A DNA stretch of 64,000 nucleotides from Bradyrhizobium iriomotense (GCF_030160715.1 NZ_BSOW01000007.1:1-64000), one strand, 5' to 3'. Positions 24,681-35,055 are shown, counted from the first letter of the stretch. Notes: generated from the letters alone by a model not told the origin. Translations and numbers: made by a program.

Positions 24681-26339
24681 ATGGCTGAGCAGGCGGACGT
24701 CATCGTCGTCGGCGCCGGACTTGCAGGACTGGTCGCCGCAACCGAGATTGCCGACGCCGGCAAGCGCGTGATCGTCCTCGATCAGGAGGGCGAGCAATCG
24801 ATCGGCGGTCAGGCGTTCTGGTCGTTTGGCGGATTGTTCCTGGTGGATTCGCCGGAGCAGCGCCGGCTCGGCATCAAGGATTCCTTCGAGCTCGCATTGC
24901 AGGACTGGCTCGGCACCGCGGGCTTCGACCGCGACGAGGATTTCTGGCCACGGAAATGGGCGGAGGCCTATGTGGCTTTCGCGACCGGCGAGAAGCGATC
25001 ATGGCTGCGCGCGATGGGCCACCGCATCTTTCCGGTGGTCGGCTGGGCCGAGCGCGGCGGCTATGACGCGATGGGGCACGGCAATTCAGTGCCGCGCTTT
25101 CACGTCACCTGGGGCACGGGACCCGGCATCGTCGAGCCGTTCGAGCGCCGTGCGCGCGAGGCGGCCAGAAGCGGCCGGCTGACCTTCAAGTTCCGCCATC
25201 GCGTCGATGCATTGAATGTCACGAACGGTACGGTCGACGGCGTGAGCGGAAAAATCCTCGAGCCGACGAGTGTCGAGCGGGGCAAGAGCTCCTCGCGCAA
25301 CGTGGTCGGCGACTTCGCGCTGAAGGCGCAGGCTGTGATCGTCGCCTCCGGCGGCATCGGCGGCGATCACGATCTGGTGCGGCAGAACTGGCCGAAGCGG
25401 CTTGGCGAGCCGCCGAAGTTCATGATCTCCGGCGTGCCCGAGCATGTCGACGGCCGCATGATCGGCATCACGGAAGGCATCGGCGCGCGGCTGATCAACC
25501 GAGACCGCATGTGGCATTATGTCGAGGGCATCCAGAACTGGTCACCGATCTGGCCGCGCCACGGCATCCGCATCCTGCCCGGCCCCTCCTCGATGTGGTT
25601 CGACGCCACGGGCACGCGGCTGCCGGCGCCGCTGTTTCCGGGCTCGGACACGCTCGGCCAGCTCAAATACATCATGGCGACCGGCCATGATTATTCCTGG
25701 TTCGTGCTGACGCAGAGCATCATCAAGAAGGAATTTGCGCTGTCGGGCTCCGAGCAGAATCCGGATCTCACGGGAAAAAGCTGGCGCATGACCCTGCGGC
25801 GCGCCACCAACAAGGGCGCGCCGGCGCCGGTTGAAGCGTTCAAGAGCCATGGTGTCGACTTCATCGTGCGCGACAAGCTCGAGGAGCTCGTGGCTGCCAT
25901 GAACAAGCTCGCCGGCAACGATCTTCTCAGGCTCGACCATGTCAGGATGCAGATCGAGGCGCGCGACCGTGAGATCGCCAATCCCTTCGTCAAGGACGCG
26001 CAGGTGATGAACATCCACAATGCGCGCCGCTATATCGGCGACAAGTTGATCCGCACCGCCTCCCCCCATCGCATCCTCGATCCCGAGCACGGGCCGCTGA
26101 TCGCGGTCAAGCTCAACATCCTGACGCGCAAAACGCTCGGCGGCTTCGAGACCGATCTGGACTCGCGCGTGTTCGGCGAGAGCGGACAGGTCATTCCAGG
26201 CCTCTACGCTGTGGGCGAAGCCGCCGGCTTCGGCGGCGGCGGCGTGCACGGCTACCGCTCACTGGAAGGCACGTTCCTCGGCGGCTGCCTGTTCTCCGGC
26301 CGCAACGCCGGGCGCGCGGCGGCGAAGGCTGCGGGGTAG
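24681..26339 (+). CDS. FAD-binding dehydrogenase (COG3573 / succinate dehydrogenase flavoprotein-like)
   Basis: Protein of 552 residues. The N-terminal Rossmann dinucleotide motif is VIVVGAGLAGLVAATEIADA with the acidic partner in VIVLDQE (about residues 6-37). The C-terminal FAD-closing region is GLYAVGEAAGFGGGG (about 513-527), followed by GTFLGGCLFSGRNAGR. It belongs to the flavoproteins related to 3-ketosteroid delta-1-dehydrogenase and fumarate reductase, which desaturate or reduce carbon-carbon bonds; the substrate is unknown. The frame is open to 24567, but MAEQADVIVVG is the natural start. The esterase gene begins four bases after its stop. Confidence 0.85.
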   Translation: MAEQADVIVVGAGLAGLVAATEIADAGKRVIVLDQEGEQSIGGQAFWSFGGLFLVDSPEQRRLGIKDSFELALQDWLGTAGFDRDEDFWPRKWAEAYVAFATGEKRSWLRAMGHRIFPVVGWAERGGYDAMGHGNSVPRFHVTWGTGPGIVEPFERRAREAARSGRLTFKFRHRVDALNVTNGTVDGVSGKILEPTSVERGKSSSRNVVGDFALKAQAVIVASGGIGGDHDLVRQNWPKRLGEPPKFMISGVPEHVDGRMIGITEGIGARLINRDRMWHYVEGIQNWSPIWPRHGIRILPGPSSMWFDATGTRLPAPLFPGSDTLGQLKYIMATGHDYSWFVLTQSIIKKEFALSGSEQNPDLTGKSWRMTLRRATNKGAPAPVEAFKSHGVDFIVRDKLEELVAAMNKLAGNDLLRLDHVRMQIEARDREIANPFVKDAQVMNIHNARRYIGDKLIRTASPHRILDPEHGPLIAVKLNILTRKTLGGFETDLDSRVFGESGQVIPGLYAVGEAAGFGGGGVHGYRSLEGTFLGGCLFSGRNAGRAAAKAAG

Positions 26340-26343
26340 CATC

Positions 26344-27261
26344 GTGCTGAGGCGGGTGGGCATCGGAGTTCTGGCTGCGGTCGTGCTGTTCGCCATGCCG
26401 GCGCAGGCCGACACGATCGACGTCAATGGTGTGACGCGCACGTTCATCATGATGCCGGCGCCGACCAAGCCGGCGCCGCTCGTCATCGTGCTGCACGGCA
26501 AGACCCAGCGCGGCGCCGACATGGTGACGCGGACATCTTGGCCGCTGATCGCCAGGCGCGACTCCTTTGCCGTGGTGTTTCCCGATGGACTCAACAACGC
26601 CTGGGCCGATGCGCGATCCGACGCGCGACGCGCCGGCCGCGGGCCGCCCGAGGGCACCGACGATGTCGCCTTCATCGCGGCTTTGGTCGACAGGTTCGTC
26701 AAGAACGGAACGGCGGACCCGCGCCGTATCTACATCACCGGCATCTCCAATGGCGGCGCCATGGCCATGACGCTGGCCTGCGCCCGTGCCGATCTGTTCG
26801 CAGCCGCCGCCAGCGTGATCATGAACCTCACCGACGAATCGGCCGCCGGCTGCCATCCGTCGCACCCACTGCCGATGCTGCTGATGAACGGCACGGTCGA
26901 TCCGCTGATCCCCTATGACGGCGGCCGAGGCTCGAGCTATTTCGCGGCCGACGGCTTCTGGTCGACCGCGAAGACGCTGGCGTTCTGGCGCAGCATCGAT
27001 GGCTGCGAAGCTGGCGACGTCGGTGCGACCGATCTGCCCGACAGGAATCCTCACGACGAGTCCACGGTGACGCAGATTACCTCGCGCTGCCCGAAAGGGC
27101 ACGACGTCGTGCTCTATCGCGTCAATGGCGGCGGTCATCGCATGCCCGGGCATTTCCCCGACGCACATTTCCCAAAACTCGCGAACGGCCTGCTCGGCCC
27201 GCAGAACGGCGACATCGACGGCGCCGACACGATCTGGGCGTTCTTCAGCCGCTTTCCCTAA
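26344..27261 (+). CDS. secreted PHB depolymerase / feruloyl esterase family protein (LpqC-like)
   Basis: Alpha/beta hydrolase of 305 residues starting at GTG. A signal peptide (GIGVLAAVVLFAMPAQA, cleavage about residue 22) sends it to the periplasm or outside. The oxyanion segment is VIVLHGKTQ, the nucleophile elbow is GISNGGAM with the catalytic serine about 138, an aspartate is likely in NGTVDPLIPYDGG, and the histidine in NGGGHRMPG. The family (COG3509) cleaves polyhydroxyalkanoates, feruloylated polysaccharides or related esters. The four-base gap to the FAD dehydrogenase suggests co-transcription. Confidence 0.87.
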   Translation: MLRRVGIGVLAAVVLFAMPAQADTIDVNGVTRTFIMMPAPTKPAPLVIVLHGKTQRGADMVTRTSWPLIARRDSFAVVFPDGLNNAWADARSDARRAGRGPPEGTDDVAFIAALVDRFVKNGTADPRRIYITGISNGGAMAMTLACARADLFAAAASVIMNLTDESAAGCHPSHPLPMLLMNGTVDPLIPYDGGRGSSYFAADGFWSTAKTLAFWRSIDGCEAGDVGATDLPDRNPHDESTVTQITSRCPKGHDVVLYRVNGGGHRMPGHFPDAHFPKLANGLLGPQNGDIDGADTIWAFFSRFP

Positions 27262-27374
27262 GCCGCGCATACATCGGCCGCGATGCATGCGTCACCGGCG
27301 ACGCATGCGTCACCGGGGTGGCAGAGCACAAGGCGCTGGGCTAGACAGGGCCGCCATTCCAACAGGAGATCCAC

Positions 27375-27725
27375 ATGAGCATTGAGCGTTTTGAGGCCGG
27401 CCCGCGCATGAGCCAGGTCGTCGTGCACGGCAACACCGTCTATCTCGCCGGTGTCGTCGCCAGCAAGGCCGGCGGTGAAAGCGTGACGAAGCAGACCCAG
27501 GACATTCTGGCGACCATCGACGGCCATCTCGCCAAGGCCGGCACCGACAAGTCGAAGCTGCTGTCGGCAACGATCTACATCACCGACATGAAGACGTTCC
27601 AGGAGATGAACGCGGTGTGGGACGCGTGGGTGTCGCCTGGCAACACGCCGGCGCGCGCCACTGTGGAAGCCAAGCTCGCCGCCCCGCAATACACCGTCGA
27701 GATCATGGTGACCGCAGCGAAGTAA
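27375..27725 (+). CDS. RidA family enamine/imine deaminase
   Basis: Protein of 116 residues, the usual RidA/YjgF/UK114 size. It has YLAGVVASKAGGESVTKQT near the N-terminus and the C-terminal signature TPARATVEAKLAAP with the conserved arginine that binds the carboxylate of 2-aminoacrylate-like intermediates. It probably forms a cytosolic trimer that hydrolyses reactive enamines released by PLP enzymes. CAGGAG lies eight bases before the ATG. A strong hairpin with a short T-rich tail follows the gene. Confidence 0.9.
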   Translation: MSIERFEAGPRMSQVVVHGNTVYLAGVVASKAGGESVTKQTQDILATIDGHLAKAGTDKSKLLSATIYITDMKTFQEMNAVWDAWVSPGNTPARATVEAKLAAPQYTVEIMVTAAK

Positions 27726-27755
27726 TTTTCGCGCGAAGACTATGACGTGCGTCTG

Positions 27756-27872
27756 AAGCGCGATGAAAACATCATCGCGCTTCAGTTCCTTTTTGGCGCA
27801 TGATCTCCGCGCAAACGCGTTTTGCGTTTGTCGCGAGGGGAAATCGCTTCACACTTCTCCGGATCATGCGCA
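27756..27872. repeat. bipartite hairpin repeat, copy 1
   Basis: The first part is an 11-base-pair stem AAGCGCGATGA...TCATCGCGCTT with a five-base loop (27756-27782), followed by a T-rich stretch, and probably terminates ridA. The second part runs from GCGCATGATC (about 27797) to GATCATGCGC (about 27872), inverted copies of each other. Two further copies of this two-part element flank the Met/Gly-rich gene at 43397. Confidence 0.72.
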
Positions 27873-27959
27873 TGACCTCCGAGGTAATCGATTGGCGCGC
27901 GCAAACCTTCGATAGTCAGGGACAGCCGAACCATCCGGCGCTTTTCGAAGGAGGCCATC

Positions 27960-28325
27960 ATGACCGACCACATCACCCTCGCCCGTCGCTATATCGATCT
28001 CTGGAACGAGCGCACACCGAGCCGGCGGCGCGAATTGCTCAGCGAGAACTGGACGGCGGATGCGAGCTACGTCGATCCTTTGATGCGCGGTGACGGCCGT
28101 GACGGCGTCGACGCGTTGATCGCCGACGTACAGCAGCGGTTTCCCGAGTTTAGGTTCAAGCTGATCGGCGAGCCCAATGGCTACGGCGACAACTTACGCT
28201 TTTCCTGGGGCCTCGGCCCCGACGGCGTCGACAGCCCGATCAAGGGCACCGATTTCGCCGTGCTGAAGGACGGCCGCATCAAAAGCATCACGGGATTTCT
28301 GGACCAGGTGCCCGCCGGCGCGTAA
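27960..28325 (+). CDS. NTF2-like (SnoaL) family protein
   Basis: Protein of 121 residues with an AAGGAGG ribosome-binding site. It has the cone-shaped NTF2-like fold pattern: an N-terminal helix (ARRYIDLWNERTPSRRRELL), a WTADASYVDPLMRGDGRDGV segment, PEFRFKLIGEP strands and a closing ITGFLDQVP strand. Members act as small isomerases, hydrolases or ligand binders; no catalytic pair stands out, so the function is open. A GGAAGAGGG hairpin lies just downstream (28345-28367). Confidence 0.78.
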   Translation: MTDHITLARRYIDLWNERTPSRRRELLSENWTADASYVDPLMRGDGRDGVDALIADVQQRFPEFRFKLIGEPNGYGDNLRFSWGLGPDGVDSPIKGTDFAVLKDGRIKSITGFLDQVPAGA

Positions 28326-28344
28326 GGACGCGCACGCCGTCTTC

Positions 28345-28367
28345 CCCTCTTCCCTTGTGGAAGAGGG
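28345..28367. terminator. hairpin after the NTF2-like gene
   Basis: CCCTCTTCC and GGAAGAGGG form a perfect nine-base-pair stem with a CTTGT loop, 19 bases after the stop codon. There is no T-run, so it may be a fragment of the dispersed repeat family or an RNA-stabilising hairpin rather than a true terminator. Confidence 0.45.
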
Positions 28368-28482
28368 TGGCTCCGCGACGCGACGCCGGGTGAGGCAGTC
28401 TCACTGTCCTACAACTGCCCGTCAGGACAATGGTGCTTCTCGACACTCGGTGATCTCATGCCGGCGAGTCGGGAGAACCATC

Positions 28483-28647
28483 ATGGCGGAAACCACCAAG
28501 CTCTCCGTTGAGAAGGCGCTGGAAAAGCTCCGCGAATCCGATCAGAAAACCAAAGACGCGCTGCACGGTGAAAAGATCGATGCACTCAACGAAGAGATCG
28601 AGCGCATGAGAGCCCAGAGGCGGCGCCTCGAGCGCGGGCAGAAGTAG
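28483..28647 (+). CDS. small coiled-coil hypothetical protein
   Basis: Protein of 54 residues with GGGAG seven bases before the ATG. It is highly charged and almost entirely helical by composition (KALEKLRESDQKTKDALHGE, then EEIERMRAQRRRLERG), with heptad spacing that suggests a coiled coil and a basic C-terminus. No family is recognised. The Shine-Dalgarno and the strong heptad pattern make it more credible than a random frame. Confidence 0.5.
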   Translation: MAETTKLSVEKALEKLRESDQKTKDALHGEKIDALNEEIERMRAQRRRLERGQK

Positions 28648-28755
28648 GCGGTGGTTGAACCCGCTTCACGCCGATCCTGCCGATCAGGCTGGATCGAGTT
28701 TCCCGCATATCTCCCAAAGCGTGGCGCATCGATCGATGCGAGCCTTCGAAAGCCC

Positions 28756-28769
28756 TTGACCTATGTCAA
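28756..28769. promoter_or_regulatory. candidate FNR/FixK-type binding site
   Basis: TTGACCTATGTCAA is a perfect dyad that fits the FixK2 consensus TTG(A/C)-N6-(T/G)CAA of Bradyrhizobium and the general CRP/FNR pattern TTGA-N6-TCAA. It lies 152 bases before the transglutaminase ATG in an otherwise empty spacer. The inner TTGAC could alternatively be a plain -35 box. Confidence 0.45.
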
Positions 28770-28921
28770 GCCCGAAGGTGCTGGACCATCCTCACTTGCC
28801 TTTGGCCAGGCTTGCGAGCGACGAATGTCATAACCGCATCATCGACGTCATGACAACCGCGGTCGAAGCCCCTGGGCAAGGTCACTCTTGACGTCGTTCG
28901 ACGAGAGAGCGGGAGAGACGC

Positions 28922-29827
28922 ATGGCGGTGCTTGGCCTGATCACACATACCACCACCTACAAATATGCGAAGCCCGTCACCTTCGGCGCGCACCGAGCGA
29001 TGTTCCTGCCGAGGCGTGGCTCGACCGCTCGCCTTCTCGGCTGGTCGGCTGAGACCAATATCCGCTCAAAGATACATTGGGTCAGTGATGCCCGCTCGAA
29101 CGCCGTCACGGTGATCGCTCCCAGCGAACCAGGCAGCGAGTTGACATTTACCTTCAGGGTTCGCGGAGTCTATTTCGGCATAAGGGGCATCGAGGCTTTT
29201 CCGTTGGAGGCTCGGGCCGACGAGGTGCCGATCCAGTACACGCCTGATGAGTGGAACGATCTCGTAGGCTATTTGCGTCCTCACGCGGAAGATCCCGACG
29301 GTAGCCTGGCCACATGGACCAAGAGCTTCGTTGCCGGCGATCGGGATCAAACGGTGGATGTGCTGCGGCGGATGCTGGCCGCGTTCGGCAACCAATTCAG
29401 TTACCGTGCGAGGGAAACGGAAGGGACCCAGACGCCCGGTGAAACGCTTCGGACGAAATCCGGCACCTGCCGCGACTATGCCTGGCTCATGACGGAGGCG
29501 CTGCGCCGTCTCGGCTTTGCATCCCGCTTCGTCAGCGGTTACCTGTATGACAAGGCGCTGGACGGCGGCGAAGTGGGCATGACCGGCTCAGGCGCAACGC
29601 ATGCATGGCTGCAGGTGTTTCTGCCGGGTGGAGGCTGGATGGACTATGATCCGACAAACCAGATCAATGCCGGCTTCGACTTGATCCCCGTTGCAGTTGC
29701 CCGGCATCCCGGCCAGGCAATCCCGCTGGAAGGCTCGTGGTTTGGGGACGCGAAGGACTATCTGGGCATGTCGGTCAGCGTCACGGTCAACAAGATCGGA
29801 GAGTTCGCCGATCCATCGGAGGGATAG
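28922..29827 (+). CDS. bacterial transglutaminase-like family protein
   Basis: Protein of 301 residues without a signal peptide. The N-terminal beta domain (HTTTYKYAKPVTFGAHRAM) is the bacterial transglutaminase N-terminal domain. The papain-like core has the catalytic triad: Cys in SGTCRDYAW (about residue 183), His in THAWLQVF (about 222) and Asp in MDYDPTNQ (about 241). Such cytosolic proteins are thought to act as proteases or amidases and are often encoded with peptide-modifying genes, though none are next to it. A FixK-like dyad precedes it. GCGGGAGAG provides the ribosome-binding site. Confidence 0.88.
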   Translation: MAVLGLITHTTTYKYAKPVTFGAHRAMFLPRRGSTARLLGWSAETNIRSKIHWVSDARSNAVTVIAPSEPGSELTFTFRVRGVYFGIRGIEAFPLEARADEVPIQYTPDEWNDLVGYLRPHAEDPDGSLATWTKSFVAGDRDQTVDVLRRMLAAFGNQFSYRARETEGTQTPGETLRTKSGTCRDYAWLMTEALRRLGFASRFVSGYLYDKALDGGEVGMTGSGATHAWLQVFLPGGGWMDYDPTNQINAGFDLIPVAVARHPGQAIPLEGSWFGDAKDYLGMSVSVTVNKIGEFADPSEG

Positions 29828-29856
29828 GGCGCGAGCCCTCCGGCGCATTGCCAGAC

Positions 29857-30705
29857 CTACGTGGAAACCAGTCGATATGCCCGCTGCGCGTTCGCTCCAA
29901 ACGCCTTGTCACGTACGTGTGGACCAAGCTTCGCAAGACACTCCGCGAGCGCGCCCTTGATCTCAACGTAGCTTCCTGCAAGCAGGCACACCGGCCAGTC
30001 CGAGCCGAAGATCAGGCGATCCTCGCCGAAACACTTTGCTACGTGTTCGACATAGGGCAACAGCCGCTCGACGTCCCAGTCGTTCCATTTGGCCTCGGTC
30101 GCGAGACCCGAGACCTTGCACCAGACATTGCCGCAGGCCGCGAGCGCGGCGATGCGGTCGGCCCAGTCGCGGCTGAAGCCTTCGGCGATCGGCGGCTTGG
30201 CGGCGTGGTCGAGCACGAAACGCGCTTGCGGAAAGGCCTGCGCGGTCGCGATGGCAGCGAGCAGTTCGCGGGTGCGGACCAGAAGATCGTAGGTGAGACC
30301 GTGCGCGAATACCGCGGCCAGCCCGCGCTGCACGTCCTCGCGCAGCAGCCAGTCGGGATCAGCTTCGTCGTGGACCTGATGGCGAATGCCGACCAGCCTG
30401 TCGCCTACCGGCGCGGCGCGCAGCCGGTCGAGCGTTTCGCCGACCGCCCCATCGGTCAGATCGACCCAACCGACGACGCCGACGACGAAGGACGTCGCGG
30501 CAGCAATGCGCAGGAACTCCTCGGTCTCCGCGACCGAGGAGCGGCATTGCACCAAAATGCTCGCGTCGATGCCGTTCTGCTTCAGGAGCGGTGCGAGATC
30601 GGCGGGGCCGAAGGCGCGGCGGATCGGGGCGAGTTCGGCTGCTTCCATCCAGGAATAGTCGGCGCGGGCCGGGTCCCAGAAGTGCTGATGTGCGTCGATG
30701 ATCAT
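29857..30705 (-). CDS. amidohydrolase family protein (lactonase-like, COG3618)
   Basis: TIM-barrel metal hydrolase of 282 residues starting MIIDAHQHFWDP, the typical opening that contributes the H-x-H metal pair; eight more residues would be added by an ATG at 30729. Later landmarks are GIRHQVHDE, a conserved FVLDHAAKPP histidine, and FGSDWPVC near residue 240 with the catalytic aspartate. Relatives are fuconolactonase, 4-sulfomuconolactone hydrolase and 2-pyrone-4,6-dicarboxylate hydrolase. Lying just beyond a pentose operon on the same strand, it may hydrolyse a sugar lactone; that is inferred. Confidence 0.83.
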   Translation of the reverse strand: MIIDAHQHFWDPARADYSWMEAAELAPIRRAFGPADLAPLLKQNGIDASILVQCRSSVAETEEFLRIAAATSFVVGVVGWVDLTDGAVGETLDRLRAAPVGDRLVGIRHQVHDEADPDWLLREDVQRGLAAVFAHGLTYDLLVRTRELLAAIATAQAFPQARFVLDHAAKPPIAEGFSRDWADRIAALAACGNVWCKVSGLATEAKWNDWDVERLLPYVEHVAKCFGEDRLIFGSDWPVCLLAGSYVEIKGALAECLAKLGPHVRDKAFGANAQRAYRLVST

Positions 30706-30793
30706 GTCTGGCACTCCGCACCGCGACAACGCCGATCCGCGCCTCGCACGCGTTTTATACTACGCTCCTCGTGCGCCGCTGACGACCCTTGAA

Positions 30794-30826
30794 CTCTCCC
30801 GCTTGCGATATCCGCAAGCGGGAGAG
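30794..30826. repeat. perfect inverted repeat (CTCTCCCGCTTGCG)
   Basis: Two 14-base arms with a five-base loop lie between the sugar-binding protein gene and the amidohydrolase gene. The arms match the ends of the larger repeats at 15516-15640, so it looks like a solo end of that family. As RNA it would make a strong hairpin 34 bases beyond the ABC operon and could reduce read-through into the amidohydrolase gene. Confidence 0.7.
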
Positions 30827-30859
30827 GGTTTGCAGAAGTGTCGGGGCTGGACAACACTC

Positions 30860-31792
30860 CTACTTCAAGAGTTTCGCGACGTTGTCCTTCGTCACGAGGT
30901 CGAGGCCGGTGTAGATGATCTCCGGCACCTTCTCGCCCTTCTTGATCGCGAGCAGGGCGTCCATCGACTTCTCACCCATCTCGAACGGGCGCTGGCCGGT
31001 GAGCGCGTTGGAATAGCCGTCGCGCAACAGCTCAAGCTGCATCTTGAGCGTGTCGGCGACAACGAGCGTCAGCTTCCCGGAATCGATGTCTTTCTTGTTC
31101 TTGTTGACGAAGGCCTTGAAGCCTTCCGGCGCGAACATCGGCCAGCCGCCGACCGGCACGATCGCAGCGAGATCCGGCGTAGCGGTACGCAGGTCCGCCA
31201 TCTGCTGGATCGCGAGCGTGGAATCGTCGTTGCAGAAGGTCGGCGAGCCCGCGACCTCGACCCATTTCGAGCCCTTGAGCGCTTCGCGCACGCCGTCAAC
31301 GCGCTCGGCGAGATTCTTGGCGCCGGGGCCGCCGGAGACCATGGCGTATTTGCCGCCCTCGGGGCGGAGCTGGAGCAGCTGCTTGCCGAGCGCGAGACCG
31401 AAGTCCTTGTTGTTGGTGCCGATATAGGCGATGCGCTTGGAGCCCGGCGCGTCCGCGTCAAACGTGATGACGGGGATGCCCGCCGCGGTCGCCGCCTCGA
31501 TCGACTTGGTCATCGCCGCGACGTCGGCGACCGAGATCGCCATCCCATCCACCTTCTGGGTGATGAAGTCCTGGATGATCTGCGCCTGCGTCGCCGGCTC
31601 GTGCTCGATCGGCCCCTTGTAGATGCATTCGACGTTACCGAGCTCCTTGGCGCGCTTGAGGCAGCCGTCGCGCGCGACGTCGAAGAACGGATTGTTCATC
31701 GCCTTGGGCACGACCGCGAACTTGTAGGTCTGGGCAAACGCCGGGGTCGCCATCATCGCGATGGCCATGCCGGCAAGTAGGATCTTCCTCAT
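30860..31792 (-). CDS. sugar ABC transporter substrate-binding protein (RbsB-like)
   Basis: Periplasmic protein of 310 residues with signal peptide MRKILLAGMAIAMMATPAFA, cleaved about residue 20. A type I periplasmic binding fold follows: YKFAVVPKAMNNPFFDVARDG, VDGMAISVADVAAM, IPVITFDADAPGS and AIVPVGGWPMF, as in ribose, xylose or rhamnose receptors. It is the last gene of a pentose operon (lacI-xylB-xylA-ATPase-permease-receptor). Xylose is the most likely ligand from context. The separate 93-base leader and ribosome-binding site may allow higher receptor expression. Confidence 0.9.
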   Translation of the reverse strand: MRKILLAGMAIAMMATPAFAQTYKFAVVPKAMNNPFFDVARDGCLKRAKELGNVECIYKGPIEHEPATQAQIIQDFITQKVDGMAISVADVAAMTKSIEAATAAGIPVITFDADAPGSKRIAYIGTNNKDFGLALGKQLLQLRPEGGKYAMVSGGPGAKNLAERVDGVREALKGSKWVEVAGSPTFCNDDSTLAIQQMADLRTATPDLAAIVPVGGWPMFAPEGFKAFVNKNKKDIDSGKLTLVVADTLKMQLELLRDGYSNALTGQRPFEMGEKSMDALLAIKKGEKVPEIIYTGLDLVTKDNVAKLLK

Positions 31793-31885
31793 TACGTTCC
31801 CTCCGCTTTTGTGCCTATCCTTTTGAAAACCATGACTCCGGGAGGCGGATAGACCACACATTCTTGTCCCCCCGGAGTAACTCTT

Positions 31886-32955
31886 TCAGGCCATGCGCGA
31901 ACGGATGCGATCGACCAGCACGGCCATGATGATGATCACGCCCACCAGCGTCTGCTGCCAGTAGGAGTTGACCTGCGCGAGCACGAGGCCGTTGCGGATC
32001 ACCTCGAGCAGCACGCAGCCGACGATGGCACCGAGCGGGCCGCCGATGCCGCCTGCGAGATTGGCGCCGCCGATGACGGCGGCCGCGATCACGTTGAGTT
32101 CGTAGGACGTCGCCATGTTCGCCGGCGCCGATCCGAGCCAGCCGGAGATGATGATGCCCTGGAGCCCGGCGGCGAGCGCGCAGATGACGTAGACCTCGAT
32201 CTTCACCCGCACGACCGAGATGCCGGTCAATTCGGCCGCCTTCTCGTTGCCGCCAAGCGCAAACACGTGGCGGCCGAAGGTCGTGTGGTGCAACACGACG
32301 GCCATCACCAGCGCGAGGATCACGAGGTAGATGAAGGGCGCGGGCACGCCAAGCACATCGCCCGAGGTGAGCGCGTAGAAATAATCGGCGTCGGGCCCGC
32401 CCGGGAAGCTGCCGCGGCCGTTCGAGACGACATAAGCGAGCCCGCGCACGATCGAGAGCATGCCGAGCGTGGTGACGAAAGGCGACAGTCCCAGCACCGC
32501 GATGCAGAAGCCGTTGACGAGCCCGACGATCAGCGCGACTCCGAGCCCGGCAAGCACCGACACCAGCAGGATCAGGCCCGGCACATTGGCGACCACGGTC
32601 TTGCCGTCAGCGGCCAGGTGGACGAACAGCGATCCGGGCGCCGACAGCTCGACCATGACCATCGAGGTGATCATCGCGGAAAAGCACATCATCGAGCCGA
32701 CCGAGAGATCGATGCCGCCGGTGATGATGACGAAGGTGATGCCGAGGGTGGCGATGGCGATGAAGGAAAAGTTCTTCGCCACGTTCTGCATGTTGCCCTC
32801 GGTGAAGAAATAGGGGCTGGCAAAATGCATGATGGCGAGCAGCATCAGGAGCGCGAGCAGGACGTAGCCGGTCTGCGTCGCAAAGAGACCGCGCTGCCAC
32901 CATCTTGCCTTGCCGACATTGGTGAAGGTGATCGGGGATTCGATCTGGATGGCCA

Positions 32956-32956
<1 letters not shown>
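31886..32956 (-). CDS. sugar ABC transporter permease (RbsC-like)
   Basis: Membrane protein of 356 residues with about ten hydrophobic segments. It shows the carbohydrate permease hallmarks TGGIDLSVGSMMCF (about residue 85) and the cytoplasmic coupling segment near GGNEKAAELTGI, followed by NVIAAAVIGGANLAGGIGG. The Met start shares one base with the stop of the ATPase gene (TGATG), so the genes are coupled. The reading frame extends to 33070 but overlaps the ATPase coding region. It presumably imports xylose with the neighbouring ATPase and receptor. Confidence 0.9.
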
Positions 32957-33720
<764 letters not shown>

Positions 33721-33732
33721 CAGCAGCCTCGC

Positions 33733-35055
33733 TCAGACGTACCGGTTGACCAGGGATTCCAGATATTCCTGACGGCCCGACCGCGGCTGCGGATCGAAGC
33801 CGGGGGCGAGCGCGCGATCGGCGAGATCGGCGAGCGAGCGCTGGCCGGCAAGGATGGCGCGGCCCTCGTTGCCGGCCCACCCCTGGTAGCGCTCGGCGAG
33901 CGGCGCCGTGAGCGCGCTGGTGTCGAGCATGTCGGCCGCCGCGAGGAAGGCCCGCGCGCAGGCATCCATCGAGCCGACATGGGCATGGATCAGATCGTCG
34001 GCGTCGATGGATTGCCGCCTGATCTTGGCATCGAAATTGAGACCGCCGGTGGTGAAACCGCCGCGGTTCAGGATCTCGTGAAACACCAGCGCAAGCTCGC
34101 CCACGTTCATCGCGAACTGATCGGTGTCCCAGCCGAGCAGATCATCGCCGCGGTTGATGTCGAGCGAGCCGAACACGCCGAGGGCTTCGGCGAGCGCAAC
34201 CTCGTGGTGGAACGAATGGCCGGCGAGGATGGTGTGGTTCTGCTCGACGTTGAGCTTCACATCCTTGAGGAGGTCATAGCGCTGGAGGAAACCATAGCAG
34301 GTGGCGACGTCGAAATCGTATTGATGCTTGGTCGGCTCCCTCGGCTTGGGCTCGATCAGGATCGGGCCCTTGAAGCCGATCTTGTGCTTGTGCTCGACGA
34401 CGAGCGAGACGAAGCGGCCGAGCTGGTCGAGCTCGCGGCCGATATCGGTGTTGAGCAGCGTCTCATAGCCCTCGCGGCCGCCCCACAGCACGTAATTCTG
34501 GCCGCCGAGCCGATGCGTGACCTCGAGCGCGGCGCGCACTTGTCCCGCGGCATAGGTGAAGATGTCAGGGTCGGGATTGGTCGCTGCGCCCGCCATGTAG
34601 CGTCGGTGCGTGAACAGATTGGCCGTGCCCCAGAGCAGGCGCACCTTGGCGGAGGCCATCTTCTGTTCGAACAGATCCGCAATCGCATTGAGATTGGCGA
34701 CGGATTCGGCGAGCGAAGCGCCCTCGGGCGCTGCGTCGACGTCGTGGAAGGTGAAGAAGGGCACATCCAGCAGGCGGAACAGCTCGAAGGCGACATCGGC
34801 CTTGGCGCGCGCCATCGCCATGGCATCGCTGCCGTGATGCCAGGGCCGCAAGAATGTCTCACCGCCGAAGGGATCGCCGCCGGGCCAGCAGAACGAATGC
34901 CAGTAGCAGACGGCAAAGCGCAGATGATCCTCCAGCCTGCGGCCGTGGACGATACGGTCCTTGTCGTACCAGCGGAACGCGAGCGGGCTCTTGGCATTTG
35001 TGCCGCCATAGGCGACCGGCACGGTCGCACCGAAGAAATTTGGGGATGCGTTCAC
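33733..35055 (-). CDS. xylA: xylose isomerase
   Basis: Protein of 440 residues, the class II xylose isomerase length, that converts D-xylose to D-xylulose. It starts at GTG (MNASPNFFG) inside the GTGA overlap with the xylB stop; the frame continues upstream but into xylB. Active-site segments are complete: [13 protein letters not shown] with the ring-opening His-Asp pair, [31 protein letters not shown], and [19 protein letters not shown] with the metal-binding acids. The next gene downstream is the sugar ATPase. Confidence 0.96.
   Translation of the reverse strand: MNASPNFFGATVPVAYGGTNAKSPLAFRWYDKDRIVHGRRLEDHLRFAVCYWHSFCWPGGDPFGGETFLRPWHHGSDAMAMARAKADVAFELFRLLDVPFFTFHDVDAAPEGASLAESVANLNAIADLFEQKMASAKVRLLWGTANLFTHRRYMAGAATNPDPDIFTYAAGQVRAALEVTHRLGGQNYVLWGGREGYETLLNTDIGRELDQLGRFVSLVVEHKHKIGFKGPILIEPKPREPTKHQYDFDVATCYGFLQRYDLLKDVKLNVEQNHTILAGHSFHHEVALAEALGVFGSLDINRGDDLLGWDTDQFAMNVGELALVFHEILNRGGFTTGGLNFDAKIRRQSIDADDLIHAHVGSMDACARAFLAAADMLDTSALTAPLAERYQGWAGNEGRAILAGQRSLADLADRALAPGFDPQPRSGRQEYLESLVNRYV

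Noticed and set aside
28651..28833. Sixty-codon open frame after the small coiled-coil gene
   Set aside because: No Shine-Dalgarno, no recognisable composition, and it covers the FixK-like site; it is probably chance.
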